Part shown: positions 1 to 11,884 of the stretch, in pieces
Layout of the letters: each line of letters begins with the position of its first letter
Numbering within the stretch: position 1 is the first letter of the stretch
Assembly: GCA_002270565.1 (NCBI GenBank)
Contig: NQMI01000013.1
Location: 607,102-671,101, forward strand
Source: Stenocarpella maydis
Lineage: Eukaryota > Ascomycota > Sordariomycetes > Diaporthales > Diaporthaceae
Reading direction: 5' to 3'
Length of the DNA: 64,000 nt
The notes under the pieces: generated by a model
What the model was told of the DNA's origin: nothing
Databases searched by the model: none
The model's input: only the letters and a program-made list of their open reading frames with translations
Program-made: the position numbers and the translations under genes

Positions 1-1417
1 CCCGACCTGCCTGAAGTTGGGGATCAAGGACAGTTTCTTTTGCTCCCAGGACTGCTTCAAGAAGAACTGGGTTAGTCCGTCCATGCCTGGGAGACGAAGC
101 CCTCCTTGCCCCACCTCTGCAACGCCGCCCCCTCGACATGATGCGCGCAGCGCCGGCAGCGGCCCTGTGAGGCTCGTAGCTGACCAGCACCTTTGTTCAG
201 GGCAGCCATAAGGCAATGCACAAGCAAGAAAACAGTATAATCCAAAATACCTTGAACATCCCGCCCAGAGTAGTATCTAAACCTGACCCAGAGACCGGCT
301 TCTACAACCCCTTCCCCAACTTTTCGTATACCGGCCCGCTTCGACCCGTATATCCTCTGTCACCGCGACGCGAAGTCCCAAAGACCATCCCCCACCCAGA
401 CTACGCCGACGATGGTATTCCCAAGGCGGGACGGTCCCTTGTCAACCGGAACAAGGTCGAGATCCTCGACAAGAAGGCACAGGATGCGATGCGCAAGGTC
501 TGCCGCCTGGCGAGAGAGGTCCTCGATATCGCTGCCGCTGCCGTCCGGCCCGGCATCTCCACCGACGAGCTCGACAGGATTGTACATGACGAGTGTATCA
601 AGCGCAACGTGAGTAGTGCCCGTCAGGCCACAGGCGGATACACTAGGACGAGGCAGGGAATACAGAGACTGACATCGGCCCCAGTCTTACCCGTCGCCCC
701 TGAACTACAACCCCTTCCCCAAGTCTGTCTGCACCTCGATCAACGAGGTCATCTGCCACGGTATTCCGGACCAGCGCATCCTCATGGACGGCGACATTAT
801 CAACCTGGACGTCACGCTCTACCATGAGGGCTACCACGGCGACTTGAACGAGACATACTACGTAGGCGACCGGGCCAGGGCGGACCCTGACACTGTGCGC
901 GTCGTCGAGGCGGCCAGAGAGTGCCTGGATGAGGCCATCAAGCTCGTCAAGCCAGGCACGCTGTACCGTGACTTTGGCAACGCGATCGAGAAGCACGCCA
1001 AGACCAAGAACACCAGCGTCATCCGGACCTACGTCGGCCATGGCATCAACACCATCTTCCACTGCCCGCCAAACATCCCTCATTATGCTAAGAACAAGGC
1101 AGTTGGTGAGTGCAAGCCCGGCCAGACATTTACCATCGAGCCTATGATCGCGCTTGGCAAATATCGTGATATCACATGGCCGGACAACTGGACTAGCACC
1201 ACCATCGATGGCAAGAAGACTGCCCAGTTCGGTAAGTTGGCCCGTCCGTCTGAGTTGCGAAGCAGTCCATGGGGGGATGTATCTCAACTGACAAATATCT
1301 GTAGAGCACACCCTGCTCGTGACTGAGGATGGCGTGGAGGTACTTACTGCACGTCTCCCCAACTCCCCTGGCGGGCCTATACCTGTGCCTGAAAAGGCTA
1401 CAAATGGAGCCGAGTAG
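1..1417 (+). CDS. methionine aminopeptidase 1 (5' partial)
   Basis: Removes the initiator Met from nascent proteins in the cytosol, at the ribosome. Exons 1-70, 201-608, 685-1231 and 1305-1417, all with GT-AG introns and continuous phase; the 5' end lies outside the window. The first exon holds the second half of the MetAP1 N-terminal zinc finger (CPTC...FCSQDC), which marks type 1 rather than type 2. The catalytic fold shows all five metal ligands: Asp in INLDVT, Asp in HGDLNE, His in VGHGI, Glu in TIEP, and Glu in FEHTLL. The last Glu codon is split by intron 3 (G|AG). The ORF ends with a short Pro-rich tail typical of fungal MetAP1. Exon 3 alone has an in-frame read-through that ignores the last intron; the spliced form restores the conserved ligand, so it is preferred. 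Confidence 0.95.
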
Positions 1418-2535
1418 ATGCATCTGTTGTTGACGCAGACACGGTGGCGGTCTTAATGTGTGGCGGGCCATAAGCGTTGATTATCCAAGTGCACAGCATT
1501 CTGTAGCTTGGCCAGCATGAGCAAGCGATGAGTTTCTGCGAGGCCTGTTGTTTGCGCATCGAGTCTGCCCATGTGCCCGTGTATTTACTTGCCCTGGTCG
1601 CCGATGCGGGACCAAGACTGCAGGTCACGTCAAGCGTCATTGTCTTTTGGCAGCAGTCGGATCTGCCTGCAAAACATCATTTACTACCTAGGTATATACT
1701 ACTGCTTAACAGTGTTGCCATGTTGGGTGTCCGTAACTGAGCATAAGTGATGTGCTCTGGTTGCCGGCCACACCTTTATCTGGCGGCAGTCTGGGCACAG
1801 GGATCCTGGTGGCACAGTAGCAAAAAGACTTGGGACGCAGAGCTCGCGCCACATACTGCCCCAACAGCCCAGCTGGCCCCCCCAGCGGCCCCGAGCTACC
1901 CAACCCCTCGGAGCTCTGCTATTGGCTGCCAGACGAAGAAACCGCCCGAGTGACGCCCACCTTCAAAGCTCTGAGGCTTAGAGAGGCAGCATTTTTTTTC
2001 TTGGCGTGGACAGTCGGGGCTTGTGCAGCCTAGTGTACATAGCCTGGTGTGTGGAGGGCGACCAACATCATCCCGTCCTCGATTTACCTCGCCCTCCGAC
2101 CTGCACCGCCGCTTTGGACTGCTGCAAAATCACAGGACCTCGAGGACAGATATTCACGTCTGCTCCGCCGCTGCCAACCTCTCGCCCCCGTTGAGCTCTC
2201 TGCGCCGTGTGTCTCCTCCCAATACCGAGGCCGCAGCTGCCGTTGTTGACATCTGGAGAAAATCCTGCGCGCCAGTTCCTATCCCAGCCTACCCGTCCGT
2301 GATAAGCTCGCCCTCGCCCGCTTCTCCACACCTGCCTGCCCACCTCTGCGGGATATCCAGATCTCTGTCCAGTATCCTTGCGCACGCACACGCAAACCGA
2401 ACAAACACACACCACACCGCATCGCGCCGCTTCGGGTCAAAGCTCGCCGCAGTCCCAGCTCCATAGAGAGAGAGACACCACAGTCGCAACTACATCGACC
2501 AATTTGGATATAGCTCCAGCACAACCACCACCAAG
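1418..2535. other. intergenic, no gene seen
   Basis: 3' flank of the aminopeptidase gene and the promoter/5' UTR of the cornichon gene. From about 2,140 to 2,530 the strand is strongly pyrimidine- and CA-rich, as is common in front of highly expressed fungal genes. Open frames here are low-complexity and not protein-like. Confidence 0.5.
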
Positions 2536-3142
2536 ATGTCTGGCGAGGCGTGGCTCTTCCTGTTCTCGGTGCTTATAAACGCCGTCAACTTGTTCCTCCA
2601 GGTCTTCTTCACCATCATGTACAGCGATCTCGAATGGTACGAAGCCCGCGCCTCCTCCACCCCCCCCCATCAGCGAACAACCACTGCTGGTTTGGTGTTC
2701 CCTGGCCATGCTAACGCGACATGCCCTGCAGTGACTACATCAACCCCATCGACCTCTGCAACCGCCTGAACACCTACATCATCCCCGAGGCCGCTGTACA
2801 CGGATTCTTAACCTTCTTGTTCCTCATCAACGGATACTGGCTGCCTCTCATAATCAACCTTCCGTTGCTAGCCTGGAATGCCAAGAAGTATGTCGTCCAG
2901 TCTCTGGGGCCAGGCAATGCGCCCGGAGCTTTCGGAGCTCGTCTCGGGACCATGACAAGATGGCTGACCGAGTGCACTCTAGGATCTTCGAAAACACGCA
3001 CCTGCTGGACGCGACCGAGATCTTTAGGAAGCTGAACGTCCATAAGAAGGAGTCCTTCATCAAGCTCGGCTTCCACCTGCTCATGTTCTTCTTCTATCTC
3101 TACAAGATGATCGTTGCCCTCATTAAGGATGAGGCCAACTAA
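2536..3142 (+). CDS. erv14: Erv14/cornichon family ER cargo receptor
   Basis: COPII cargo receptor that recruits transmembrane cargo into vesicles at the ER. Exons 2536-2636, 2732-2887 and 2983-3142; introns of 95 bp each (GTACGA..CAG, GTATGT..TAG), both interrupting codons (TG|T Cys, AA|G Lys). The spliced product is 138 aa, the same length as yeast Erv14. Visible family features: N-terminal [13 protein letters not shown] membrane helix, the [16 protein letters not shown] loop spanning the first intron, a second hydrophobic stretch ([22 protein letters not shown]) and the C-terminal segment [20 protein letters not shown] followed by a last membrane helix. Splicing is supported by exact joining of conserved blocks. 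Stands alone; neighbours are unrelated housekeeping genes. Confidence 0.95.
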
Positions 3143-4490
3143 GGGGCGAGCTCCCAAACGATCTCTCATATGCGGTTACGGCCTACCAGCGGCCTCTCCA
3201 TGGTTCTTGGGACGGGACCCGACGGAGAGGATGGGCGCCACAGAGCAATCCAAGGGGGAGAAGGGGAGGGGCACGCCTACACACCGCTACGAGGCGACTA
3301 CGCGGTGGTCCGGGTTGCGGTGCGGATGGAGATGCAGATGCCTAGGCCAGGGCAGTGATGATGAGTGACAACTATGACTATGGCGACGGCTAAAGAGGGG
3401 ATGGTGGTTTAGCCTATGCTGGGGCCAGCGTAACAGCAAATGCAGCAGTAGCGGCAGCGCGTACCACGACAGGGACGCACGCAGTTGGATGGGATGACTT
3501 GCTTGGTGCGTGAATGGGGGGATACGATACAATGTCTCACAATGTCGTGACGATCATTCGTATGAGGTCGTGCAATAATCGGCGTGGCGGAGAGGAGTCA
3601 AGGGATTATATGAGAGCAAATGCATTTATGGATGATTGTCACGATAAACTGAACTCCTACCTCTCCTGCATACGCGGCGTTCTCTATCCGGTGCGTCTGG
3701 GACTCGGAATTGGTTTGGGGTTTGGGTCTTGAGAGGTCCAACACATTGGCGCCTGTAGCAATTAATACAGTTTCACAGGTCCGAGCTTTGATGCAATGGG
3801 CTGATTCGCCTAGAATGCCGTTCTTGAGGGCACCATGACTGTGGATTTATTTATTGCCGGTGATGTGATCTTCTCAGAGACACCCTCCATTGTGATTGAT
3901 GCCCCATGGGATGTATCCCTCTGCATGGTACCCTTTGGAGATGATACCCTCTCTCTATTGTATAATCTCCTCTATAATACTCTTCTCCGTGGTGTCCTTC
4001 TGTCTGATACCGTTTCACAGTATACCCCTTCAGTGCTGCACCTTTCAAAGGAAGTATATACAGTACTATCATGACACTGTCTGCGGGATACCAGGGTTGG
4101 GACAAAGGGTTGCAACCCTAGGATAGCGTGCAGTCGAACGTAAGCAGTGCCTCTCCCGATAAGATTTAGCATACACTAACTACTACAGCTGCCAGGAAGG
4201 TACAAGGCACGGGCCCCCAAGAAGTATTGATAGGTAGTCTTCGGCCCCTCGACCCTTGGCCATAAACTTAGACCAGAACCATAGCAGAATCAAATACAGA
4301 ACCAATTGCTACACACCCCTTCACAACTTGGCTCGGACACGGGAATACGTTGACAAAGATCACCAAGGTGCCGGGTATTTAATCGCACCTGCATCCTCAC
4401 GTACAGACAGATGCAACTAGTACCACACACCAAATCTGCTACAGCTATTCCCACACTACACTACACCACACAGCGCCACACGACGACAGA
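3143..4490. other. intergenic, no gene seen
   Basis: About 1.3 kb between the cornichon and Prp17 genes. Short ORFs on both strands (for example around 3,850-4,105) have biased composition and no family signature. The last ~100 bp (ACAC/CAC-rich) is probably the Prp17 5' UTR. Confidence 0.5.
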
Positions 4491-6092
4491 ATGGCCGACT
4501 TTGGCGCATACCCGCCAAACATGGCGCCTCGAGATGCCCTCATCGTCCGACAGGAGGCCGAGCCGGACCATGCAGTCGTGCCCTACACTGGGGAAGATCT
4601 CGCGCGGCCAAAGGTCGGACCCGCCAACCCGTTTCGTGACGAGGTCTCCCACCCGTCTCTCAAGCGCAAGAACGTCCTCACTGGATACGCGACCGAGACA
4701 TACCTCAGCGAGCACGCCTTCCGAGCTAAACACCGTGCTGTAGAACGCGGCGAGGGTCCAGAGAGGGAGGACAAGAGTGGCAAGCAGATCAAGGAAGAGG
4801 CTGCTGCCATCCGGGCCAAGAGGGAGGGCAAAGGCAGCGCGCTCATCGCTGAGGGTGACGGCGAGTACAAAGGGCCCTGGGCGAAGTACAAGAGGACTGA
4901 GTACGAAGAGGTCGACGACGAGGCGGAGCTTGGCAGCGACGACGAGTACGAGGTTGTCTATGAGGACGAGGATGCCGACGACGTGGTCCAGAGTGGCGCC
5001 GTGGTTTCCGCGCCCACAGAAGCGCTGGCAAAGCGGAAAGCAGTTGAGGTACTGGGCGAGGAGGCTACCACCTTCCATGGCGAGAGCGAGTATGACTACC
5101 AGGGCAGGACGTACATGCACGTCCCACAAGACCTCGACATCGATCTGCGCAAGGAGCCGGGCAGTGTCACCAATTACATCCCCAAGAAGATGGTGCACAC
5201 ATGGAAGCACCACACCAAGGCAGTCACGTCTCTACGATTCTTCCCTTACAGCGGCCACTTATTGCTGTCGGGCTCTGCGGACACAACCATCAAAATATGG
5301 GATGTCTACCACCAGAAGGAGCTCCTGCGGACGTTCTCTGGACACACAAAGGCAGTATCAGATCTGTCCTTCAACAATGATGGAACGAGGTTCCTGTCGG
5401 GGTCGTATGACAGGCAGATGAAGCTCTGGGACACGGAGACCGGCAAGTGCATCAGCAATTTCAGCACTGGCAAAACCCCACACTGCCTCCGTTTTAACCC
5501 GACGGCTGAGCACGGCCACGAATTCCTGGCTGGCATGTCCGATAAGAAGATAGTTCAGTTCGACACGCGGGCGGGCAACGAGACGGTCCAGGAGTATGAC
5601 CACCACTTGGCAGCCATCAACACTATCACCTTCACAAAAGACGGCGACCAGTTCATGACTACGTCTGACGACAAGTCGCTGCGCGCATGGGACTACAACA
5701 TCCCCGTCCCTATCAAGTACGTCGCTGAGACGTACATGTACCCCATGACACGGTCGGCCTTGCATCCTTCTGGCAAATACGTTGCGTACCAATCCTCCGA
5801 CAACCAGATCGTGGTCTACAATGCCAAGGACAGATTCCGCCAGAACCACAAGAAGAGCTACCGTGGCCACAATAACGCAGGAACGGCTATCGACATTGAC
5901 ATCAGCCCCGACGGGCAGTTCATCGCCAGCGGTGACACGGCGGGATACCTTGTCTTCTGGGACTGGAAGACGTGCAAGATGTACCACAAGATCCAGACGA
6001 AGGACCCGATCACGTGCGTGAAGTGGCACCCACAGGAAACCTCCAAGATGGTATCAGCTGGAGCAGATGGAGTCATTCGGTATTGGGACTAA
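4491..6092 (+). CDS. prp17: pre-mRNA-processing factor 17 (Prp17/Cdc40), WD40 protein
   Basis: Spliceosome component acting at the second catalytic step in the nucleus. Intronless, 533 aa, matching the usual fungal length. The N-terminal ~220 residues contain the Prp17-type conserved patches (RKNVLTGYATETYLSEHAF; GPWAKY; FHGESEYDYQGRTYMHVP; LRKEPG). From about residue 235 (HTWKHHTKAVTSLRFFP) seven WD40 repeats follow, with clear GH...WD signatures such as LLSGSADTTIKIWD, FLSGSYDRQMKLWD and IASGDTAGYLVFWD, ending at RYWD at the very C-terminus. An acidic stretch (about residues 140-165, DDEAELGSDDEYEVVYEDED) lies between the two parts. The long opposite-strand ORFs over this gene are shadows. 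Confidence 0.96.
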   Translation: MADFGAYPPNMAPRDALIVRQEAEPDHAVVPYTGEDLARPKVGPANPFRDEVSHPSLKRKNVLTGYATETYLSEHAFRAKHRAVERGEGPEREDKSGKQIKEEAAAIRAKREGKGSALIAEGDGEYKGPWAKYKRTEYEEVDDEAELGSDDEYEVVYEDEDADDVVQSGAVVSAPTEALAKRKAVEVLGEEATTFHGESEYDYQGRTYMHVPQDLDIDLRKEPGSVTNYIPKKMVHTWKHHTKAVTSLRFFPYSGHLLLSGSADTTIKIWDVYHQKELLRTFSGHTKAVSDLSFNNDGTRFLSGSYDRQMKLWDTETGKCISNFSTGKTPHCLRFNPTAEHGHEFLAGMSDKKIVQFDTRAGNETVQEYDHHLAAINTITFTKDGDQFMTTSDDKSLRAWDYNIPVPIKYVAETYMYPMTRSALHPSGKYVAYQSSDNQIVVYNAKDRFRQNHKKSYRGHNNAGTAIDIDISPDGQFIASGDTAGYLVFWDWKTCKMYHKIQTKDPITCVKWHPQETSKMVSAGADGVIRYWD

Positions 6093-6284
6093 ACGGCATT
6101 GCAAATTTTTGGTGTTACGTGGTCTTACGAATAATTCGGCATCATTCAGTGAATTCTTTTGCAGCACTGCAAGGCATAGAGGACGCATTTAGGAGGTAAA
6201 TGGCTCAATTCTAAATTCTACCAAACCCATTGGCAACCCAAAATTCTGACACACTGAACTCCTCCAGCGCCTTATGCTAGTTCA
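6093..6284. other. short intergenic spacer
   Basis: AT-rich 3' flank of Prp17 running into the 3' end of the P450 pseudogene. Nothing else recognised. Confidence 0.4.
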
Positions 6285-7945
6285 TCACTCATAACCCAGT
6301 TGCCTTCTCCACATCTTCACAGGCAGCGAACCGAGGATGTGATTCATCGTCTCCAGCCGCTGCAACTCGACGCCAGGTGCCGTGGCTATATCAAATCTAT
6401 CTATGTATTATACTCGCCACACAGACGGTGTGCTCTATATACGATATGTTGCGACCAATGCAGCGTCGGCCACCTAGAGTCATTCGAGTCTGCAAAAGGA
6501 CCGAGCAAGTAGTCAACACTGCCTCGGAAGGCTGCTCACCTGGATGTCATGAAGTAAGGCTGCAACTCCTCGCCCTTCTCTCCCAGCCAGCGCTTGGGAA
6601 TGGATTTCTCTGTCTCATAGAAGACGCTCTCGTCGTGGCAAGTGAACATGGAGATGCTCACGCGGGTGTTTCCGGTGATCCACTCGCCCAATATCACGAC
6701 TCCCTCGGGCGGGGTGGCGCGAGGTAGGCCGTGGGGCGTCGGGGGGAAGCGGCGCGGAGACTCGTCCAGACAGGCTTGTAGGGGAGTGGGGGGTGCTTTA
6801 CCTTGTCGTAAGGAGTGACGACCTCATCCGGGTCGAGGACGGCGCCGAGCTCCTCACAGAGGCGGCGCAGGCTCTCGGCGTTTGTAGCAGCTGGAAGGTG
6901 ACGTTAGCAGTGGCGATGGGGGTGGTGATGCTGCCGTCGTCCGTCATGGTTTTGACCTCGGTCAGGGTCTCGGCCCCGCTCGAGCAGGTTCGGCGAGCCG
7001 GACTTGTCCTCCATTCGGGCCTGGAAGAAACCGTCGAGCTTCTCTACGGCGCGGTAGCGCTCTAGAGGCTCAGGATGATGTCGTCCTAGCCCTTGCAAGA
7101 CTCGGTCATGCGGCGGTAGAAGGGGACCACGTTGGCCATCTTGACGATGAGCTTGTACCAGCCGTAGGACCAGGTGAGTAGCGGCTGCTTGCGGGCGGTA
7201 GGGTACAGGCACGCGCGCAGGTTGGTCCTGTACGCGGAGCCGTCCCTGTGCTAGGTGACGGCGCGGTCGGTGCCCTGGTCCAGGAAGCCGGGGCGGTCGG
7301 TTTGCCCGATGGCGTCGACGGCGAAGAAGCTGTGTCGCATGCGGTACTCGATTTCGAGCTCCTCGGGCACCGGTCAGGTGCCCCTCCTTGTGCAGAGGGG
7401 CGCGCACCGCCCGTCAGAGTCTCCGGTTATTTATTCCGCCTTGTCAGCGGCCTTGTGCTCCCAATTGTCTCAAGGTTCTGAAGGGCGTACGCCGAGGACA
7501 GGCAGCACCTTGCGCTTACGGGCTTGCTCGACCTCGTCCACAACGTCGGCAAAGTGGTAGTGGGTGCCGGCGAGGAGCAAATACGACTCATCCTTGGCGC
7601 AGGGCGTGCCGTGTCCGTAGATGTTTGATTGCGTGGACGGTGCCGGAGAAGAGGGTGTTGGGCCCGGTGCGGAAGGATGGGCCGGTCCTTGTGCAGCTTG
7701 GCCCGGCACCTTGAGCGGCCGGCTGAGTGAGCCAAGATTATGAAGGTGGTGGTGAAGGTGCCAGAGGGGGCTGAAGTCGGGGAACCTTCGCAGGCCTGGG
7801 GAGCAGAGCTTTGAGGTTACCAGTTGCCGTTTCTCTGATTCGGCATGGTGGTTTCTCTTACCTTTAGGGTCTCGGATGTACTCAACGAAGGGGTATACGG
7901 TGAAGTAGGACAAGAGGAGCAGCAGCAGCCTGCGCCATAAGGTGT
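6285..7945 (-). pseudogene. cytochrome P450 pseudogene (benzoate 4-hydroxylase-like)
   Basis: Minus strand, read in several frames. In order: a leucine-rich membrane anchor with YFTVYPFVEYIRDPKG (near 7,870-7,935); a likely intron (GTAAGA..CCCCAG, about 7,792-7,862); RRFPDFSPL; the family block IYGHGTPCAKDESYLLLAG with ARKRKVL (near 7,510-7,630); SSAYALQNLE; then RHSFFAVDAIG, I-helix remnants, LRRLCEEL, a degenerate ExxR region, WITGNTRVSISMF, and the heme loop GGRRCIGRNISYIEHT (about 6,430-6,480) with its Cys still present. The C-terminal block ends at 6,285 in the expected frame. At least four frameshifts plus in-frame TAG stops (for example near 7,255 and 7,087) make it non-functional. Decay is by indels as well as point changes and the region remains GC-rich, so it is not mainly a RIP relic. 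Confidence 0.85.
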
Positions 7946-8928
7946 GGGAGCCTGCTCCGATACCAGAGGGATCCCCATGAGGGGTTGAAGGATATTCCGT
8001 CTTTTCGGTCAAGAGGTGAGGCTGAATATAAATACCTAGGTATGGTTGATGGATGGTTGGAAAGAAGGGGTGATTTATGTGAGGCTTGGGGTGATATCGA
8101 GTCCATGTCCAAGATATGCCTCTTAGAATTGACAGGACTATTATGTTTAGTAGTGTTTTTGTCTCAGAGGAGAGAATCAACGTTGTCGGCAAGACAAGTC
8201 GCAGCCGCCACCATCGCCTAAATATTCACAAACTGCCTCCATCACGGGATGGGCCGTCGTTGCATAATACTAGTGCTAGCAGTCGCCCGTGCGGGTCGTC
8301 GGCACAACGATCAAGAGGTTTCATTAAGACAAAGTCCTACTTTAGAGTTTTGGGTTTTAATCGTGTCTAGTTCCCTGTAAATACTGAAGTACATACTAAG
8401 GTTGGCCGGCGGGTGATGTCAGGATCTCCTGGTCCGGGTTCATGGCCCAGATGACGAGGTAGTTGCCCGTCTCGTGGTTGATTTCTCCATGACGGTCCGG
8501 ACGTACCCATTGCCCTCGGGATAGGTCGTCGTACTACCCTAGATCCAGGTGCCTTTGGCCACCGGGGTGCCCACCCGGGTCAGGGCATTGGGCAGACGCC
8601 CGTGGTTGTGGCTGTGGCTGAGGCCGTGACATGATACCAAACAAGAGACACTGTCCAGCAGCACTTGAGCACATGTTTTTGAGCACGAAATAATATGCCT
8701 TCTCGCCCCTGTTTGGGGGGGGGGCCGCTGCTTGGCCTTGCTACTGTAGTATACGACGAGACCTGACGACCTGAGACCGGAACTGGGACACAGCATATCA
8801 AAAACACAGGGCTCCAAAATGGTTCCAGACCATCTGACATGCGTAAAGAATACGGGCATATATGTCAGTGGCTTTGGCAGTCAGTGGGACGTGCAATGCC
8901 TAAGTGATTCCACTAACCCTGGAAACAA
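7946..8928. other. intergenic with one possible gene remnant
   Basis: No intact gene. On the minus strand about 8,400-8,600 reads in one or two frames as a protein-like stretch (…VGTPVAKGTWI, then TTTYPEGNGYV and HETGNYLVIWAMNPDQ), with a stop and a frameshift. I do not recognise the family; it may be the tail of another decayed gene. The remainder shows nothing. Confidence 0.35.
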
Positions 8929-8970
8929 GAACGCGGATATTCGCATCCACAAAAACGGATGGTACATCCA
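8929..8970 (+). repeat. MULE left terminal inverted repeat
   Basis: Begins GAACGCGGATATTCGCATC and matches the reverse complement of 11,885-11,926 at 40 of 42 positions by eye; both differences are C/T. Confidence 0.9.
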
Positions 8971-8982
8971 TACATAATCACG

Positions 8983-9002
8983 TGATTGGCTGCAGCCAAT
9001 CA
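8983..9002. repeat. perfect 20 bp palindrome inside MULE end
   Basis: TGATTGGCTGCAGCCAATCA is its own reverse complement and contains a CCAAT box on each strand. It lies 12 bp inside the left terminal repeat, where a transposase or transcription factor could bind; this role is inference. Confidence 0.6.
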
Positions 9003-11884
9003 GATCACTTCGTTTAACATCATCGCCCCACACCCCTTGGTGTTTTTACAGCTGCAGCTCCTAACGCACTACAACGCCCCCATCGCTACCAACTTACAAA
9101 CGACAACCCTCAATCAACGCTTCGCTGTAGTAATTAAATTCTCATTGGAATCAATCATTTTTATATCAAAAAGAAGATCTAATCAATCAGATATTAAATT
9201 TTTAGCGTTATAGTAATAGCATAGGTACCTAATTATTCAGGTCTTAAGGCGCAGTAGCAAGCTAACTATGCTAACTGGAATACCAATATTACTGCTATAA
9301 ATCATCATCAGCCAGCACTTTTCAACCCTCCTAACTACCTCAAACTTTTTCAGGGTGGATATAATACCTATAAGGACCTTAAGGCTGATTTAGATAAAGC
9401 TATAAAATCTACTGGATTCCTTATAACTTCATAAAAAGCAGACGCCAAATGCGCGGTATTAGTCTATAGCAGAGGTACCCTGTAACCCTCAACTACAACA
9501 ACAAATAACGCCTTAACAATCAAAGCAGGCTGCAGGTAGCGAGCCCTTACCTATACAACCCGTGCGACGGCTGGCAAGTGGACCCTCATGATCTAGGAAG
9601 GTATGTATATTTATTACAGCCTTTAGGAGGTACCCAAAGCCCAGCGAGGCTGGGCGAAGCTATCACAAGACCATCACAACTTCCTTACCCGCACAGCTAC
9701 AGACCCAGCCCTTGTAAAGCCCGCAAGACTTACAGCAGCTCTGCGCCAAGAGTACCCAAGTGTACTATTGGGGCCAAATACCATAAAGAACTAGCTTGCA
9801 GACTTTCGTAAGCAGCAGCAGGGCATCTATATACCTACCCAAGCAGCAATAGACTAGCTTGAGAAGGAGGGCTGCTAGTACTATTAGGCTACTGATAAGG
9901 AGGGAAGTATTACGGGTATCTTCTGGTGTAAGAAGTAGCAGCTGGCGTGAGTTTGAGAGCCACGCTTCACGCGTAATCTCTCGCTTAACTATACCTATTT
10001 AACCAATAGCAAGAAGATGCCCTTCTTTTAAGGCACGGCAGTAACCCATATGAAGAGGATATTGCCACTATTCCAAGGGGTTATTAATAATAAGAGAGAA
10101 CCTGGCTTCTAGTGGCTTCTTGAGCAGCTTTACGGTCTTCTCTGCAAGTACTAAATTAAGCCTCCAAGGCTCTTTATTACTAACTACAATAATGCTCTAA
10201 TTAACGCCCTTAAGCATGAATTCCCTAGGGCATGCTATCAGCTATATATCTTCCATATGAATATGAATATTATCCTTAACATCAAGAAGAAGTAGCGTAA
10301 GCTGGGAGCCATGGGGCCAGCAACGGGAGGCCCTAAGGCACTAGCAACAGGAGGCCCGGAGGAAAATACCACGAAGGTTACCAAGGCTAAAGATCTCAAT
10401 AAGGAGGATAAGGATCTTGCTTCCCTTATAGCGCTAGCAAGAGGGAAGGCCACGGTACCCTCACGGGTGCCTAACGAGGTGCCATACACTCAAACAGCCC
10501 TCTTCAACCTCCTCAAGTTCATAGAGTACTCTATAGATCGCGAGATCTACAATACGGCTTAGCAACAGCTTCAAGAGGTCTTCTCAGATCAGACAGCAAT
10601 CATCTAGTACCTTAAGATATAATACATTAATAAGGCTGAAGAGATTATTACTAAATGGGCAGCCCATTAGATCTATAAAACCCTTAACTTCAGCTTGCAT
10701 ATAACCTCCTCTACTAAGCAAATGCACTAGAAGCTAAAGGTATACCTGGGCTATAGGATAGGGAATCTTCTCTATCTAATAATAGCTAATTATAAGGCTA
10801 TCAATAATACTACTTGTAGCCTCTATCAGAAGGAGGCGAAGCAGAAGATATCATTACTCCAGAAGTTCAATAATCAGAAGTAGCTTAATTAGCTGCTACT
10901 GCAGGTCTTAAGGGCAGCGCTAGAGATACTCACGATCGAGCGCCAGAAGGCATTAAAGATGCTTCAAAAAGAAGCCCCACGGGGCTACTACAGACCTTCT
11001 AACTACAGCTATACGGTCTACACACAGTATGGTATAACCTATGCAAATTGCATTGCTGATAAAGAGGAAGCTTTGCTTCCTCTTGAGAAGAACAATGTGT
11101 ATAAAGACTACTACCTCAATCATAACCTCTCCCTTAAGATCCCTCTCCTCAGCATATACTCGCTAAAGAAGGTTACCGCTATAAAGGGCAGACCTCACGA
11201 GAATGCACCATTTGCAGCTAATAAAGAGGGTCTCTTCAAGAGCTATGGGAAGGCAATAATGGGTAAAAAGATAACCTCCACCATAGCAAGCCTTAGCAGC
11301 AGGGCTAACAATAAGATAAGGGCAACGATAGCTTCAGTATAGCGTGTAAATTCAGCTTTCAAGTGGAATAACAATACCCTCTAGTCCCTAGATAAAGAGG
11401 ACGCTCGTAGCAGCGATACCCAGCACGCTAGCATCCGTTAGAAGTAGCAGCCAGTAGGAAGGGTTATAAAGAAGGCAAAGCAGCAGCCTCAGAAGCAAAG
11501 GGCGCCATCAGACATCACGAGAACCTCAGCAGCAGGCACACCCTCAAGCATAAGGTCAGGGGCTAAGCAGCAGCATACAGCAGCTATCAGAAGCATCAAC
11601 CAGTTGCCACAAGTAGATCTGACTGTTAAGGACCTTATTGGCAATAATAATGATAACAATAAGGTGAAGAAGGAGATTTAAGACAAGATTATAGTCCGTA
11701 TAGACTAGATATATAGCAAAACACCATTGATTTGAGCGATTCCTACTATAGCGAGTATAATAATAGTAGCATTACCAAAGCAATGATGAGGACTACCGGC
11801 AATAGTAGCGGCTAAGGTTAAAATAATAGTTTACATACTAATTTCGCTGGTCTGTATTATATATGCACTGGGTCGGTATATATG

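Noticed and set aside
643..1362. 239-codon minus-strand ORF over MetAP1
   Set aside because: Shadow ORF; the plus strand has all catalytic residues.
4461..5213. 250-codon minus-strand ORF over Prp17
   Set aside because: Shadow of a high-GC coding region; the plus strand carries an unambiguous WD40 protein.
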